Shown: positions 42,334 through 55,043 of the stretch, in pieces | Layout: each line of letters starts with the position of its first letter | How positions within the stretch are numbered: position 1 is the stretch's first letter | NCBI GenBank assembly: GCA_035578175.1 | Contig: JAQMRL010000004.1 | Span: forward strand, 76,237,901-76,301,900 | Source of the DNA: Catonia carolina | Lineage: Eukaryota > Arthropoda > Insecta > Hemiptera > Achilidae | DNA: 64,000 nt | Reading direction: 5' to 3' | Made by a program: the position numbers and the translations under genes | Notes under the pieces: model-generated | What the model was told of the DNA's origin: nothing | What the model saw: the letters and a program-made list of their open reading frames with translations, nothing else | Databases searched by the model: none

Positions 42334-43141
42334 AAATCTGGTGTGAAACACTCACACAACGTTCTCTTGCCAATGCAAATAATTAACAATATAATTTAAC
42401 ATTAGTAATAAAACATTAGAAATAAACAAAAACCTAACCTCAAAAAAACATAACCTTATTTTATCATGAGTGAAAGACGCAAAAAAAAATCAACCTCAGT
42501 TTGGCTTAAAAATACAGAAAATCACTCTTTCACGCTAAAATAGGCTCTGTAGAGAAAAATGCCTTTAAATAAAAGTTGTAGATCTTTTAATTTTCTATAT
42601 ATTTTATTATAAACCTTTTTGCCATAAAATGAATACTAAGGCCGAAATCTGAAAAATCGATTTTTCACACGTTTTCGTGAGAAAAAAACAGAAAATCGCT
42701 AATTACCGCTAAACTAAGCGTTATACAAAAAATGTTTGAAATAAATGTTGTAGAATTTTAAATTCTCTACATTTTTTATTATATAAACTTTGCTCTATAA
42801 TACATATTAAAGCGGTAATCTTAAAAAAAAAACACTTTTTTACGTAAAAACACCCTCACCAAGAATTTCAGGAAACATGGCGCCTACCTATCTTGTAGAG
42901 AATAAAAAATTGAGTAAATGAGGCGATTTTTAAAAAAATCGTAGGCCTATGACCAGTTTTTTAAAAAATCACAAAAAAGTGAAAAAATATACGAATAAAC
43001 TACTACTTCCAGTTGACCGATTTTAATAAAAATGTTCGTGTCGGGTTCGGTAAGGGTATGTAACTTAAGTTCCAAGTTTCAAGTTCGTACGATGTTCCGT
43101 TTATGAGATATTTTGTACACACACACACAGACACAGACACA

Positions 43142-43178
<37 letters not shown>

Positions 43179-43314
43179 CAATTGCTAAAAACATGTTTAT
43201 TTGGGTTCAGGGGGTCTGAAAACGTGTAGATCCGGTGAAAACTCGATTTTGAAAAATCGACATGAAAACAATACCTACTTTCCTTCCTATATATTCATAT
43301 AGGCAAGAGAAAGT
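42334..43314 (-). mobile_element. HLR copy 16, full length
   Basis: AAAAATCTGGTGTGAAACAC to GGCAAGAGAAAGT; (AC)n/(CAGA) tract at 43119-43176. About 200 bp of AT-rich DNA follows. Confidence 0.88.
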
Positions 43315-43510
43315 AAATATATTGTAACATTTTTTTCCAGTTTCTTTCAGGATCTTTTGCGATTCTTCGGTTATTAACAAGTGATAAAACTTTATTTTTT
43401 AAAACTTATAACTATTTATTAACTAATTAATCAATTAAAAATTACACTTACAACTGGTGGTAAATTACAATTAAATTACTTTGACTAGATTAATTACAAA
43501 ACATTATTGT

Positions 43511-43907
43511 GTGTTGTTTAGGTGATCAGCCAAAAGACTGGTTTGAACCTCTAGAGGTTTTACTAAGTAAAAACGAGGAGTAAGGTGGTTTACCAATGCC
43601 TTCCTCACTGAATGGAAAAGTACGCTTATCAGCATGCCGGGCCTTCTGAAAAGCACATATTTTCCACTCTGCAAATGACAACTTTACTTCATTCACCACA
43701 GGGTCTGGCTGTATAATGAAATTCATTACTTTCAGAGGAGATAACTCTGATTAATGTCTTTTACACCTCTACATCTCTTTTGTTCTTAAATGATTCAGTC
43801 ATTTAATTGGCTGACCATGTGATTAGAAACAGAACTATTTATTTTAGCCCTGAAAGAAACAGATTGAGTGTAAATTATTTGTCACTGCACCTGTCTGTTA
43901 TGAGCAG
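43511..43907 (-). mobile_element. SINE-C copy
   Basis: Near-identical AAAACATTATT and AAAACGTTATT flank it (about 43498-43508 and 43908-43918). The short frame here reads MNFIIQPDPVVNEVKLSFAE and shifts near its end. Confidence 0.78.
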
Positions 43908-44097
43908 AAAACGTTATTACAAATTTAAAATAAAATATGGTCATTTACCAACAAAAAATTACTGAATGAATCCTACATGCGATTTTAATAATTGAACAAC
44001 TAATTTCCCATTAAGCATTAACTGCTCAACACGCTTGTTGGTACACACACTGTCTGGTTTGTGTATGTACTAGTTTTAACACACTTTCTTAATTTAT

Positions 44098-44395
44098 GTT
44101 GTTTTTTGTTTAGGCCATCAGCTGAAAGGCTGGTTTGAACCTCTAGAGGCTTTACTAAGTAAAACGAGGAGTGAGGTGGTTTAGTCTTTCTCACTGAGTG
44201 GAAAAGTATGCTTATCAGCATGCCAAGTCCTCCAAAAAACATTCACTTTCCACCCTGCAAATGACACCTTCACTTCATTCACCACAGGTTCTGCAATATA
44301 ATAAAATTAATTTATTACTCTCACAGGAAATAACTCTAATTAGTGTCTTTTACAAATCTACCCCTTTCTGTTCTTCAATGTTTTAGTCATATAAT
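44098..44395 (-). mobile_element. SINE-C copy, diverged
   Basis: GTTGTTTTTTGTTTAGGCCA to TCTGTTCTTCAATGTTTTAG. Truncated before the usual 5' end. Lies tail-outward opposite the next copy. Confidence 0.7.
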
Positions 44396-44431
44396 TAATA
44401 AAAATATTATATAAACCACCACTACGTGGGT

Positions 44432-44833
44432 TTGTTGCCCATAACAGGCAGGTGGAGTGTTAAATTATTTGCACCCGATCTGCTGATTTCAGGGCTACAA
44501 AAAATAGTTGTGTTTCTAATCTCATGGTCAACCAATAATACGACTGAAACATTTAAGAACAGAAGAGATAGAGGTGTAAAAGACACTATTCACAGTTTTT
44601 TCCTCTGAGAGTTATGAATTCCATTATACAGCCAGACCGTGTGGTGAATGAAGTGAAGGTGTCATTTGCAGGGTGGAAAGTAGATGTTTTTCAGATGGCC
44701 TGGCATGCTGATAAGTATACCTTTCCACTCAGTGAGGAAGCCAATGGTAAACCATCTGGCTCTTCGTTTTACTTACTTAAACCTCTAGAGGCTCAAACTA
44801 GCCTTTCGGCTAATGACCTAAACAGTAACACTT
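44432..44833 (+). mobile_element. SINE-C copy, diverged
   Basis: GCCCATAACAGGCAGGTGG to GACCTAAACAGTAACA. With the previous copy it forms an inverted pair about 35 bp apart. The open frame at 44614-44856 keeps IIQPDRVVNEVKVSF. Confidence 0.75.
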
Positions 44834-45028
44834 TGCTATTTACTATTTATGTGTGAACACATGATGAGGTAATACATCGTAAGAATATTCTTGTCCACTT
44901 TACCGTCTACTTTTCGACTAAAACATTAGGTTAATTACTCTACCGAAAAATCTACAATGTAAATCTAACCTTAAATACGGTTTGATAATAATTAGATAAA
45001 AAATTAGGACGGTTGCTTTTCATTTTTA

Positions 45029-46306
45029 CTTTCTCTTACCTACATGAATATAAAAGAAAGGAAAGTATTGTTTTCATGTCGATTTGTCGAAATCAAGGGT
45101 TTCACCGGGTCTACACGTTTTCAGACTCACTGATCCCAAAAAAACATGTTTTTAGTGATTGGTCTGTGTGTGTGTGTGCGCGCGCGCGCGCGTGTGTGTG
45201 AACAGAATATCTCAAGAACGGAACATCGTATGAATTTGAAACTTAAGTTAGATACGACTACCGGACCCTACACAAACATTTTCATCAAAATTGGTCTACC
45301 GGAATTATTTGTTAATTCGTTTTATTGTTAACATTTTTGCGATTTTCTCAAAAACGGAAAATCTTACGATTTTTTTAAAAATCGACTCATTTACTAAATA
45401 CACACCGGGTTGGTCTAGAGGTAAAGTCGTCGCCAAAATCAGCTGTTTAACACCTGATTTTCGGAGACGAAGGTTCCTGGTTCAAATCCTAGTAAAGGTA
45501 GTTACTTTTATACGGATTTGAATACTAGACAGTGGTTACCGGTGCACTTTGATGGTTGGGGTTTAATTAACCATACTCTCTCAGGAATGGTCGGCCTGGG
45601 TCTGTACAAGACTACACCTCATTTACACGTCATACACATCATCCTCATCTCATTGGGTCATGGGGTTGCTTATTGTTCTAAATTGAACAGATTGCAACGT
45701 ACACAAATTAGAAATAAAAAGAATTTTAAAAAATTTACTAAATATTGTATGCTCTGCAAGAAAGGATAGGCGCCATGTCTGCTTAAATTCTTGGGGAGGC
45801 TATTATTTCGTAAAAAAATAGTGTTTTTTTGTGGGTTTTATATAGGTACATTTTAGCGAAAAAATGTATTAAAAATAAATGTTTTAGGAAATTTAAAATC
45901 TTACAATTTTTATTTCAAACATTTTTTTGTTAGCGGTAATAAACGATTTTCTACTTTTTTCACGAAAATGTGTAAAAAATCGATTTTTTAAGATTTTAGC
46001 CTTAGCATTTAACGACAAAAGTATATATAATCAAATTTATAGGAAATTAAAAGATCTACAACTTTTATGTAGAAAAAGTTTCTCTACGGAGCCTAGTTTA
46101 GTGTGAAAGAGTGATTTTCCGTATTTTTAAGCCAAACTGAGGTTGATATTAATTTTGCGTCTTTCACTCATAATTAAAATTAGGTTGTTCATTGAGATTA
46201 GTTTTTTGTTTATTTCTAATGTTTTATTACTTATGTTAGGTTGTATTGGTCATTATTTGCATTGGTAAGACAAGAAAGTTGTTTGGGTGTTTTACACCAG
46301 ATTTTT
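45029..46306 (+). mobile_element. HLR copy 17, split by SINE-t2
   Basis: Starts ACTTTCTCTTACC, tract (GT)n/(CG)n at 45163-45199, ends TTTTACACCAGATTTTTTT. More diverged than most copies. Confidence 0.82.
45401..45732 (+). mobile_element. SINE-t2 copy with 12-bp duplication
   Basis: ATTTACTAAATA flanks it at 45389-45400 and 45733-45744. Box A TGGTCTAGAGG and box B GGTTCAAATCC identify a tRNA-derived head. Between the boxes lies AAATCAGCTGTTTAACACCTG with TGATTT, a near-palindrome. The body of about 230 bp ends ACACAAATTAGAAATAAAAA. The 83-codon frame inside is not a protein gene. Confidence 0.85.
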
Positions 46307-46703
46307 TTTAAAACCACAAATAAAGCGAATCTAGGTTACTTGAATATCAAAGAAAATGATAACTAGATTTTTTATGCTCTTTGAAGAATTTTTTACTGAC
46401 TGACGGAGTTATACTTGTGAAACAAATGTCATAACAAGTAAACGTTACGTCGTCTGATAGGAATTGTGACGTTGCTGGTTTTTGTTCATCTTACCTAACG
46501 TCATCTGCAAAGTTATTTGTCGTATTATTTTCATTTTATAATGCTATTATATCAATGTTGACTTTAAAGGATTCCAAGAAAATGCAATTTAAATCTTGAC
46601 ATTTATTCCATACCATGTTTTATGTCATCAGTTCTTTTTTTATTTTAAATTCACTGCAAAAATATAATAATTGAAATAGCTATAGAGAGTTCAATTTTTT
46701 TTT
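46307..46703. other. AT-rich spacer
   Basis: Nothing recognised. Confidence 0.45.
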
Positions 46704-47213
46704 ACTTTCTTATATGAATATATGAAAGGTAAAAGTTGTTTTCATGTCGATTTTTCAAAATCGAGTTTTCAGCGGATCTACTCGTTTTCAGACCCCCTGA
46801 ACCCAAAAACATGTTTTTAGCGATTGGTCTGTGTGTGTGTGAACAGAATATCTCAAGAACGGATCATCGTACGAACTTAAAACTTGAAACTTAAATTACA
46901 TACCACTACCGGACCCGACACGAACATTTTCATCAAAATCGGTCAACCGGAAGTAGCAATTTTTTAGCGTCATTTTTCACTTTTTTGCGATTTTCTCAAA
47001 AACGGCTTTTACAGTATTTTTTAAAATCGCCTTGTTTACTAAATGTTTTATGCTCTACAAGATAGGGTAGACGACATGTCTGCTGAAATTCTTGGAGAGG
47101 CTATTTTTTGTAAAAAAATGATTTTCTTTAGACTGCGACTTACATTTTAACGCAAAAATGTATATAATAAAAGTTGTAGACAATTAAAAATCCTACAACT
47201 TTTATTTCAAACA

Positions 47214-48364
47214 ATCCTGAATCCTGAATCCTGAATCCTGGTTGAGAGGGCTGAGAAGCCCTATGATGGCGACATCGTGTTAAGGAACACCTGGTCGCTC
47301 GGGGAACAATTTTACCGAATAATTGCAACCTCATGAAATTTAGGGGGAATTTTATAGTTTAAAATTAGGAAATAGGATTCTGGCTCTTGCGGGATTGGGA
47401 CTAAGACTTCAAAGGAGGTAATGTATTTTAAGAAGTTACTCGTGGATGAAAATTTATATTAAGGGACAAGTGGGTTTAAGAGCGGCTCTTTTCTTTTTTG
47501 TTTTTTTTTTTTGTTTTTCAGTGGCCTTTTTCAGTTATGTGGGAGTTTTATTGTCTTGAGGAGGGGAAGGCACGCACCGTACTTAACGTGGACAAATGGT
47601 ACAATTTTAGGTAGGGGTTAGTTTATGATTTTAGGGGAGACGGAAAGGGTAGAGTTTGGCATAATCACCGGCCTTTTATTTTCTAAGTGTTTAATAATTT
47701 AAAATGGCGGCTCTTTTCACCGTAGTGGAGTGATTATGCATAGGAACATGGGGACAACTACCAACTGGGGGGCGTGAGTCATACAAGTAGATGAAGGGGC
47801 ATGGGTATATAAGAGGAATACAGGGCGGCATAAAAATGTGGCAACTCTAAATTTTGATAGTGGGTCATACTGGAATTTAGATAAAGTCGTGGAATGGTAA
47901 TGGCATAAAGACTTCGGGTGGATGTGGGCGTCGGCACAAGTCCTGAATGATCTGGGTCCGTCAGTTTTCCCGGCGTCGTGGAGCCGTTTCGAGGTATTGT
48001 AAATAAAGTCCTCCATAGAGGGGAAGAGAAGGTGTTCGTGTACGATGCGATTGGAGATAAGATAGTGAAACTTTGTGATGCACCGGAGGACTTTGTTCTG
48101 GTATGCTGAAGTACGTTTTTTGTTGGTCTTGGAGAGAAAAGGCCACCATACCAGTGACCCGTACAAAAGGAAAGGACGTAGAATGGAGGAGTACATCAGA
48201 AGTTTCAGTTTTGAGAAGTATGCAGTAGAAATGAACAAAGGGACGAGTAAAGCGAACAGGGCCCTACCCTTGCTAAGCTTGTTGTCAATGTGCTGCCGAA
48301 GTGTCAGTCGTTTATCTAGGTCAACCCCTAGATATCTGACGCTGTTCTGCCATGAGATTCTGCC
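47214..48364 (-). mobile_element. 5'-truncated Jockey-type LINE with heptamer tail
   Basis: Flanked by ATTTCAAACA (47204-47213) and ATTTCAAATA (48365-48374), nine of ten bases equal. On the minus strand the 3' end is about 3.5 units of GGATTCA (47239-47214). Coding occupies the first half and a roughly 500-bp 3' UTR the rest. Inserted in HLR copy 18. Confidence 0.82.
47717..48364 (-). pseudogene. Jockey-type reverse transcriptase, C-terminal region
   Basis: Minus strand, open without a start codon from 48364: SVRYLGVDLDKRLTLRQHI, then LLMYSSILRPFLLYGSLVWW, then NKVLRCITKFHYLISNRIVH and FPSMEDFIYNTSKRL. This is the YLGV-LDxxLT-HI region and following tail found after the RT catalytic core. 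Catalytic motifs are absent because of the 5' truncation. Residues after about 47950 are not recognisably conserved. Confidence 0.8.
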
Positions 48365-48785
48365 ATTTCAAATATTTTTCTGTATAGTAATGCGTAGTTT
48401 AGCGGTAATTGGCGATTTTCTGTTTTTTTCTTACGAAAACGTGTAAAAAATCGGGGTTTTTTAAATATTTCACCCTTAGTATGCATTTTACGACAAAAGT
48501 GTTTGTAATCAAATTTATAGGAAATTAAACGATGTACTATTATATGTTAAGCATTTCTCTGTTAAGCCCTGTTTAGCGTCAAATAGTGATTTTCCGTATT
48601 TTTAAGCCATGATTTTCAATTAGTGTCTTTCACTTATGAATAATAATAATAATACATTTTATTGACATTAGACCAAGTACATAGCAATAGTCTAAGTCAA
48701 GTTCATATCAATATAAAGAATTAACAATCATTAATTAATTACACAAAATAGATTTTGCTTCCTTGTCTACAAATAAAATAAATAT

Positions 48786-49541
48786 TGTGACACTTATCGC
48801 TAAGATCCGTTTTGGGATCTAGGTAATTAAATAATTAATACACTAAAGTTTACAATTACAAGTATTTATTACAACTAAAAGATATACAAAATAAATAATA
48901 AACTAATTATAATGAAGTAATACAATAAATAACTTAATAATTTACTTAATACTACGTACAACAATTATATAAAATGCACATACAAAATGAAACTGAATAC
49001 ACAATGCACATACACAAAAACTGAATTTAATGCACATACACAATAACTTTACACAATGCACACACACAAAGACAGTATAACAATAGTTGATCAACACAAT
49101 GCCCGGAACGTTCCTGCACTACGCACCGATAGCCACTCGTCAAAGATCAAATGAATACTAACTCTGACCGCCTCGGGGGTCTCTTTATATACTCATTTAA
49201 AAAGATCATTCTAGCAAAGCAGAGAAATTCCATGCAAATAATTAAGTACAAAAAACCGTTTTTACTGGAAAAGTCTTAACTATTGTAAACAAGTAAATAA
49301 ATCTATTGTAAATAGAATAAAAGTTGTTACAAGTAATCAACCGACCCTTTCATAAATAGTTGTACAACAAAGACCTTTTATCATACACAATAGCGCAGTC
49401 CTTTTAAATAATTTTTATGAATAGGTATCCTTTTATACCTAACCCTATTGTTACTTTTTCACTCTATTATCTACTCTTTACCATTTTATGAATGAAGTAC
49501 TAGACATTTTTTGAACCATATTGGTCTTCGATATTGTCACA
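48786..49541 (-). mobile_element. solo LTR (LTR-E), second copy
   Basis: TGTGACACTTATCGC to CGATATTGTCACA, inverse to 27315-28253. TATA box on minus (plus reading TTATATACTC) near 49185-49194. It is shorter (756 bp), mainly because the 40-bp array is not expanded. No matching 5-bp duplication is visible, so one flank may be rearranged. Confidence 0.75.
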
Positions 49542-49674
49542 TTATTAACAAAAATAAATGAAATCTCCAATTCAACAACATTACACGTATTAAAAGGTAA
49601 TATGTGACAATTTATTACATAGTTTTAATCCAAAAACATCACAGCCTTTATAATTATAAATATAATATAAGTAG

Positions 49675-50071
49675 TTGTTGTTGTTTAGGTCAACAGACAA
49701 AAGGCTGGTTTGAACCTGTAGAGGTTTTACTAAGTAAAACGAGGAATAAGGTGGTTTACCATTGCCTTCCTCACTGAATGGAAAAGTACGCTCATCAGCA
49801 TGCCGGGCCCTCTGAAAAGCACATATTTTCCACTCTGCAAATGACACCTTCAATTCATTCACTACAGGGTCTGGCTGTATAATGAAATTCATTACTTTCA
49901 GAGGAGATAACTCTGATTAGTATCTTTTACACCTCTAACTCTTCTGTTCTTCAATAAATCAGTCATTTAATCGACTAACCATGTGATAAGAAACAGAACT
50001 ATTTATTTTAGCCCTGCAACGATCAAATTGAGTGTAAATAATTTGACACTCCACCTGTCTGTTAGGGACAG
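49675..50071 (-). mobile_element. SINE-C copy with 11-bp duplication
   Basis: AATATAAGTAG at 49664-49674 and 50072-50082. Complete element; the open frame starts MNFIIQPDPVVNELKVSF. Confidence 0.85.
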
Positions 50072-50242
50072 AATATAAGTAGTAGCACGTCTTATCTGCA
50101 ACAGCACTTTGATTTTTCCTTCCCTGAATTCCAGCAAAAATTCTGATATTGGTTAAACAAACCAAAGTTTTAAAATGTGAACTAAATCGGTTAAGTAGTT
50201 TCTGTTTCAGAACAAGTGATACAAGCCAACGTATTCTACCAA

Positions 50243-51209
50243 AAAAATCTGGTGTGAAACACTCACACAACTTTCTCTTGCCAATGCAAATAATTAACAA
50301 TAAACCTAAATTTAGTAATAAAACATTAGAAATAAACAAAAAACTAACCTCAATAAACATAACCTAATTTTAATCATGAGTGAGAGACGCAAAGTGAAAA
50401 TCAACCTAATTGGCTTTAAAATACGGAAAATCACTCTTTCACACTAAACTACTCTCTGTAGAGAAAAATGCTATAAATAAAAGTTGTAGATCTTTTAATT
50501 TTCTATAAATTTGCTTATATACACTTTTGTAGTTAAATGCATACTAAGCCCGAAATCTTTAAAAAAATCGATTTTTCACACGTTTTCGTGAGAAAAAAAC
50601 AGAAAATCGCTAATTACCGCTAAACTAGCGTTATACAAAAAATGTTTGAAATAAAAGTTATAGGACTTTCAATTCTCAACAACTTTTATAATGTAAATTT
50701 TTGCCCTAAAATGCAAATTAAAGCCGTAATCTTAAAATAAACAATTTCTTTACGTGAAAAGAGTCTCACCGAGAATTTCAGCTAACATGGTGCCTACCCT
50801 ATCTTTTAGAGAACAAAAATTGAATAAACTAGGCGATTTTTAAAAAAATCGTATGACCAGTTTTTGAGAAAATCGCAAAAAAGTGAAAACTTATACGAAT
50901 AAACTACTACTTCCGGTTGACCGATTTTGAAGAAAATGTTCGTGTCGCGTCCGGTAGTGGTACGTAACTTAAGTTACGTTACAAGTTTAAAGTTCGTACG
51001 ATGTTCCGTTCTTGAGATATTTTGTACACACACATACACACACACACACGCACACACACACACACACACACAGACCAATCGCTGAAAACATGTTTTTTGG
51101 GTTCAGGGAGTCTGAAAACGTATAGATCCGGTGAAAACTCGATTTCGAAAAATCGACATGAAAACAATACCACTTTTCTTCCTATATATTCATATAGGCA
51201 AGAGAAAGT
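50243..51209 (-). mobile_element. HLR copy 19, full length
   Basis: AAAAATCTGGTGTGAAACAC to GGCAAGAGAAAGT, (AC)n at 51026-51071. Confidence 0.88.
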
Positions 51210-51793
51210 AAAAGATCGCTTCAAGAGGTGTTAAAACGTTAAAATCAATTGAAATCAACACAAAAAAAGACTTAACCTTAATATTTACAAAATTATTACT
51301 TTAACCCTGATAATAATTTATTTACCTTCGCCAGTAATTTGAATTTATTCTCCAAATTAAAACCAATAAAAAGTTTTATCCAAAAACCTTAAAATCAACT
51401 TCTTTCAATTATTTATTTAATAAATCATTCATTTAAAATCCTCCCCTCTTTAAAAAGTAACAAATAATAATAATAATAATAATAATATAGGATGGGGTTG
51501 AAGCCAATGCAATATTTACAGATGTGAACTTTGAAGCCCCTTCCACGAAAATTTTCTCAACATTATTTTCCATCCTTACTTTTCCTTCTTAATTTTCTTT
51601 TTCTTTCTTATCATCAGTTTCTTCTTTTTCTCCGGTTTCTTACAGAAGAATATTAACTTCTTTGCAAAACACTTTAGACTATAGACTATTGTTATAATGA
51701 CTAAACTTTTTCATAATTTTAACTTATAAAACTTGTATTGTATTTTATTAAAGTTTGAAATGTATTTCTTCAATAATAATTTCTGTGGTTTTT
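51210..51793. other. AT-rich spacer
   Basis: (AAT)n at about 51465-51487; nothing else recognised. Confidence 0.5.
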
Positions 51794-51931
51794 ACTTTCT
51801 CTTGCCTATATGAATATATAGGAAGGAAAGTATTGTTTTCATGTCGATTTTTCGAAATCGAGTTTTCATCGGATCTAAACGTTTTCAGACCCCCTGAACC
51901 CAAAAAACATGTTTTTAGCGATTGGTCTGTG

Positions 51932-52010
<79 letters not shown>

Positions 52011-52783
52011 AAAATATCTCAAGAACGGAACATCGTTCGAACTTGAAACTTGAAACTTAAGTTACATATCCCTACCGGACGTGATACGAACATTTTCATC
52101 AAAATCGGTCAACCGGAAGTATTAGTTTATTCGTGTAATTTTTCACTTTTTTGCAATTTTCTCAAAAACTGGTCCTACGATTTTTTTTAAAAATCGCCTT
52201 ATTTACTTAATTTTTTATGCTCTACAAGATAGGGTAGGTACCATGTTTGCTGAAATTCTTGGTCAGGCTGTTTTCACGTAAAAAAATTGTTTTTTTAAGA
52301 TTGCGGCTTTAATATGCATTTTAGCGAAAAAATGTATATAATAAAAGTTTTAGAGTATTTAAAATCCTACAACTTTTATTTGAAACATTTATTTTTTTGT
52401 ATAACGCTTAGTTTAGCGGTAATTAGTGATTTTCTGTTTTTTCTCACGAAAACGTGTGAAAAATTGATTTTTTTAAGATTTCGGCCTTAGTATGTAACAG
52501 TTTACTACAAAAGTGTATATAATAAAATTTATAGAAAATTAAAAGATCTACAACTTTTGTTTAGAGCATTTTTCTCTATAGAGCCTAGTTTAGCGTGAAA
52601 GAGTGATTTTACGTATTTTTAAGCCGAACTGAGGTTGATTTTCATTTTGCATCTTTCATATATGATTAAAATTAGGTTATGTTTTTTGATTTTAGTTTTT
52701 TGTTTATTACTAATGTTAGGTTTATTGTTAATTATTTGCACTGGCAAGAGAAAGTTGTGTGAGTGTTTCACACCAGATTTTTT
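51794..52783 (+). mobile_element. HLR copy 20, full length
   Basis: Complete, with the longest dinucleotide tract of the window: (GT)n at about 51926-52009. Confidence 0.9.
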
Positions 52784-53257
52784 TGTTAAACATTTATTTG
52801 ATTTATGAACACAAAATTAAGACAGATTATGTTTGTGCGGTTGTATTAATAACCTTATTGGAGGTTGTAATCCATTTCCCAAGATTACTCTTTTTAAGTG
52901 TCTTGTAGGTCCTCGATTTACCATGTCGCAGATCTAACGTCACTCATTTGAGAAAAACAAATTTTCGTCACGATTAAAATCAATTCTTTTATATAAGACT
53001 AGCAACCCCCGCTCGCTTCGCTTCACAGTAGCTAATGTAGGCCTCATTAAATTATTTTAAAACCTCTCTATATGCAATATTTGTGGTTTTGTTGCCCTGT
53101 GGCAGCAAAATAAATTGCTTTTCAGCACTTCCAGAAAGTCCCTGCTCTAGAAAGTCAGACATAAAATTTTCCATGAGTGAAGGAAGCACTCTTGTCTCAA
53201 ATCGATGCCCACCGTTTCAAACCCCAATTATCTTCTCTACCCGGTCCAAAGTTAAGC
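52784..53257. other. spacer
   Basis: GACTAGCAACCCCCGCTCGC at 53000-53019 looks like the edge of a short insect repeat of the same style as 13387, but it is not traceable further. Confidence 0.35.
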
Positions 53258-53500
53258 GGCAGTAAGGATCCCTTAAGGAGTAATGAATTTCATAATGCAG
53301 CCAGACCTTCTGTAGAAGGAAGTGAAGGTGTCATTTTCAGGGAGGAAAGTCGATGCTTTTCAGAGGGTTTGGCTTGCTGATAAGCATACTTTTCCACCCA
53401 ATGAGGAAGGCAAGTCTAAACCACATCACTCGTCGTTTTACTTAGTAAAGCGTCTAGAGATTCAATCTAGTCATTCGGTTGATGACCTAAACAACAACAT
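53258..53500 (+). mobile_element. SINE-C copy, 5'-truncated
   Basis: GTAATGAATTTCATAATGCA to GATGACCTAAACAACAACAT. The open frame drifts from the family sequence. Confidence 0.7.
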
Positions 53501-54098
53501 ACAGAAAATTAGTAAAATCAAGGGGGATACAAAATTCACTAACTGTATTTTTGTTGGAAGTAATACTTTGTTGAATTTTACAAAATTGATATATCCCTAA
53601 ATGACTGCATCATCAAAGACTTTTGTAAAATTTAAACAATAGATTTCTGCAAATGAAACGATGAACGAATATAAACGTTTTGCATTGTTCTACTGCAATA
53701 CCCGTTGGCATTATTACTCTCTCCCACCCCTTCCCTCTCCTCTCCTTGCCTGCCCTCCCCACCCTCTTTCTCTCACTCTCCGTTTTGTTACACCAAACTT
53801 TCTTCTCCGTCAATATCATAAAATCTAGCAGCTTACTTCCTATTAAATGTTTCCAAGTTCTTTTGACAGCGTCATTTTCCTAACGGCTTAACTCCGCAAT
53901 TTGCTCTCCGTGCCTCTCTATAGTACCTCTCTCTTTCTGTAAGTCTGTGATGAAACTTTTCTATCCTCCATATTGAACAGTTATATCTAATTTCAGATTT
54001 CAAATCTCTTTGATAGAATTTGAGTTCTATGATCCCTTTTTGTCTAAAAGTAAACTTTCAATAATTGGAGCAACAAAATGGACTAAAATTTCCGAATA
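53501..54098. other. spacer
   Basis: CT-rich stretch at about 53715-53785; otherwise nothing recognised. Confidence 0.45.
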
Positions 54099-54100
54099 TA

Positions 54101-55043
54101 CGAGGTATGGCTATTAAATAACGATACTGACGTTGTACAAAACTTTATTTTAATTTTATTCATAATCACATTGTCACCTTCAATATACACTCCTTTTCTA
54201 TCCCTACAACGCTCCATGCGAATTTTTCATTGTTGGAAACAGTGCTGAAAGTCATCTTCTGTCAGCTCCTTCAGGACACGTGCCGCTCAAAAATGTTTGA
54301 AATGAAGCTCGCAAAAATGTTTGTACTGACACTTTGTAGCGATTAAAAAGACCCATTTTTTTGGAAACGATAATAACATGTGATGAAACGTGGTTTTACT
54401 TATGATTCGGAAACGAAGCGCCAATCCTTGCACTGGATGAACCGAACTTAACAGAGAGCCAAAAAAGCTCGAATGAGCAAATCAAAATTTAAAGCATTGA
54501 TGATTGTTTTTTTTATATCCATGGGATTGTGTACCTTCACTGCGTTCCTGAAGATCAAAGAATTAATCAATATTACTACCTTCAGGTACTTTCTAAACTA
54601 CGTCAAAGAGCAAGGGAAAAACGCCCCGAAATGTGAAAGGACAAATCATGGGTTCTCCACCAAGACAATGCGCCAGCTCATTCCGCGTTATCTGTCAAAA
54701 TGTTTCTAGCCAAGTACAGCATCTCAGTGTTAGAACATCCACCTTATTCACCAGATCTTGCACCATGTGACTTCTACCTGTTCTCTAAGGTGAAATCTGC
54801 ATTAAAAGAGACAAGATTTGAGTCTGTGGAAGCTGTAAAAGAGAACGCGGCACGTGTCCTGAAGGAGCTGACAGAAGATGACTTCCAGCACTGTTTTTAA
54901 TAATGGAAAATTCGCATGGAGCATTGTAGGGATAGAGAAGGAGTGACAGTAATAGTGACTAAAGGTGACAATAAGTGATTATGTATAAAATTAAAATTAA
55001 ATTTTTTACAACGTCAGTCTCGTTATTTAATAGACACACCTCG
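54101..55043 (+). mobile_element. palindromic mariner derivative, copy C
   Basis: TA at 54099-54100 and 55044-55045. The left arm (54101-54286) is an inverted copy of the right end (about 54847-55043). The body is plus strand. The junction reads GACACGTGCCGCTC followed by AAAAATGTTTGAAATG, the same breakpoint as copy A read inversely. Confidence 0.85.
54287..54900 (+). pseudogene. mariner transposase, N-terminal half missing
   Basis: Plus strand: first catalytic region near 54378 (CDET, frameshifted), KKARMSKSKFKALMIVFF at 54463, FRYFLNYVKEQGK, a frame change near 54700, then AKYSISVLEHPPYSPDLAPC and ELTEDDFQHCF with a stop at 54898-54900. The QDNAPAHS block is frame-disrupted. It cannot encode active transposase. 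Confidence 0.78.

Larger units (their letters stand above)
46704..48645 (+). mobile_element. HLR copy 18, split by a Jockey LINE, right end lost
   Basis: Starts ACTTTCTTATATG (the TTGCC part is lost), short (GT)n at 46830-46841. Resumes at 48365 and stops at TTTCACTTATGAA, where an (AAT)n stretch begins (48643-48660). Confidence 0.8.

Noticed and set aside
45518..45769. Open frame shared with 55608-55826
   Set aside because: Shared because both are copies of SINE-t2; it starts inside the SINE body and overlaps the 3' end.
48786..49541. Independent MITE with TGTGACA ends
   Set aside because: It is the inverse of LTR-E at 27315-28253, which has a 5-bp duplication, TATA box and poly(A) signal, so an LTR is the better reading.
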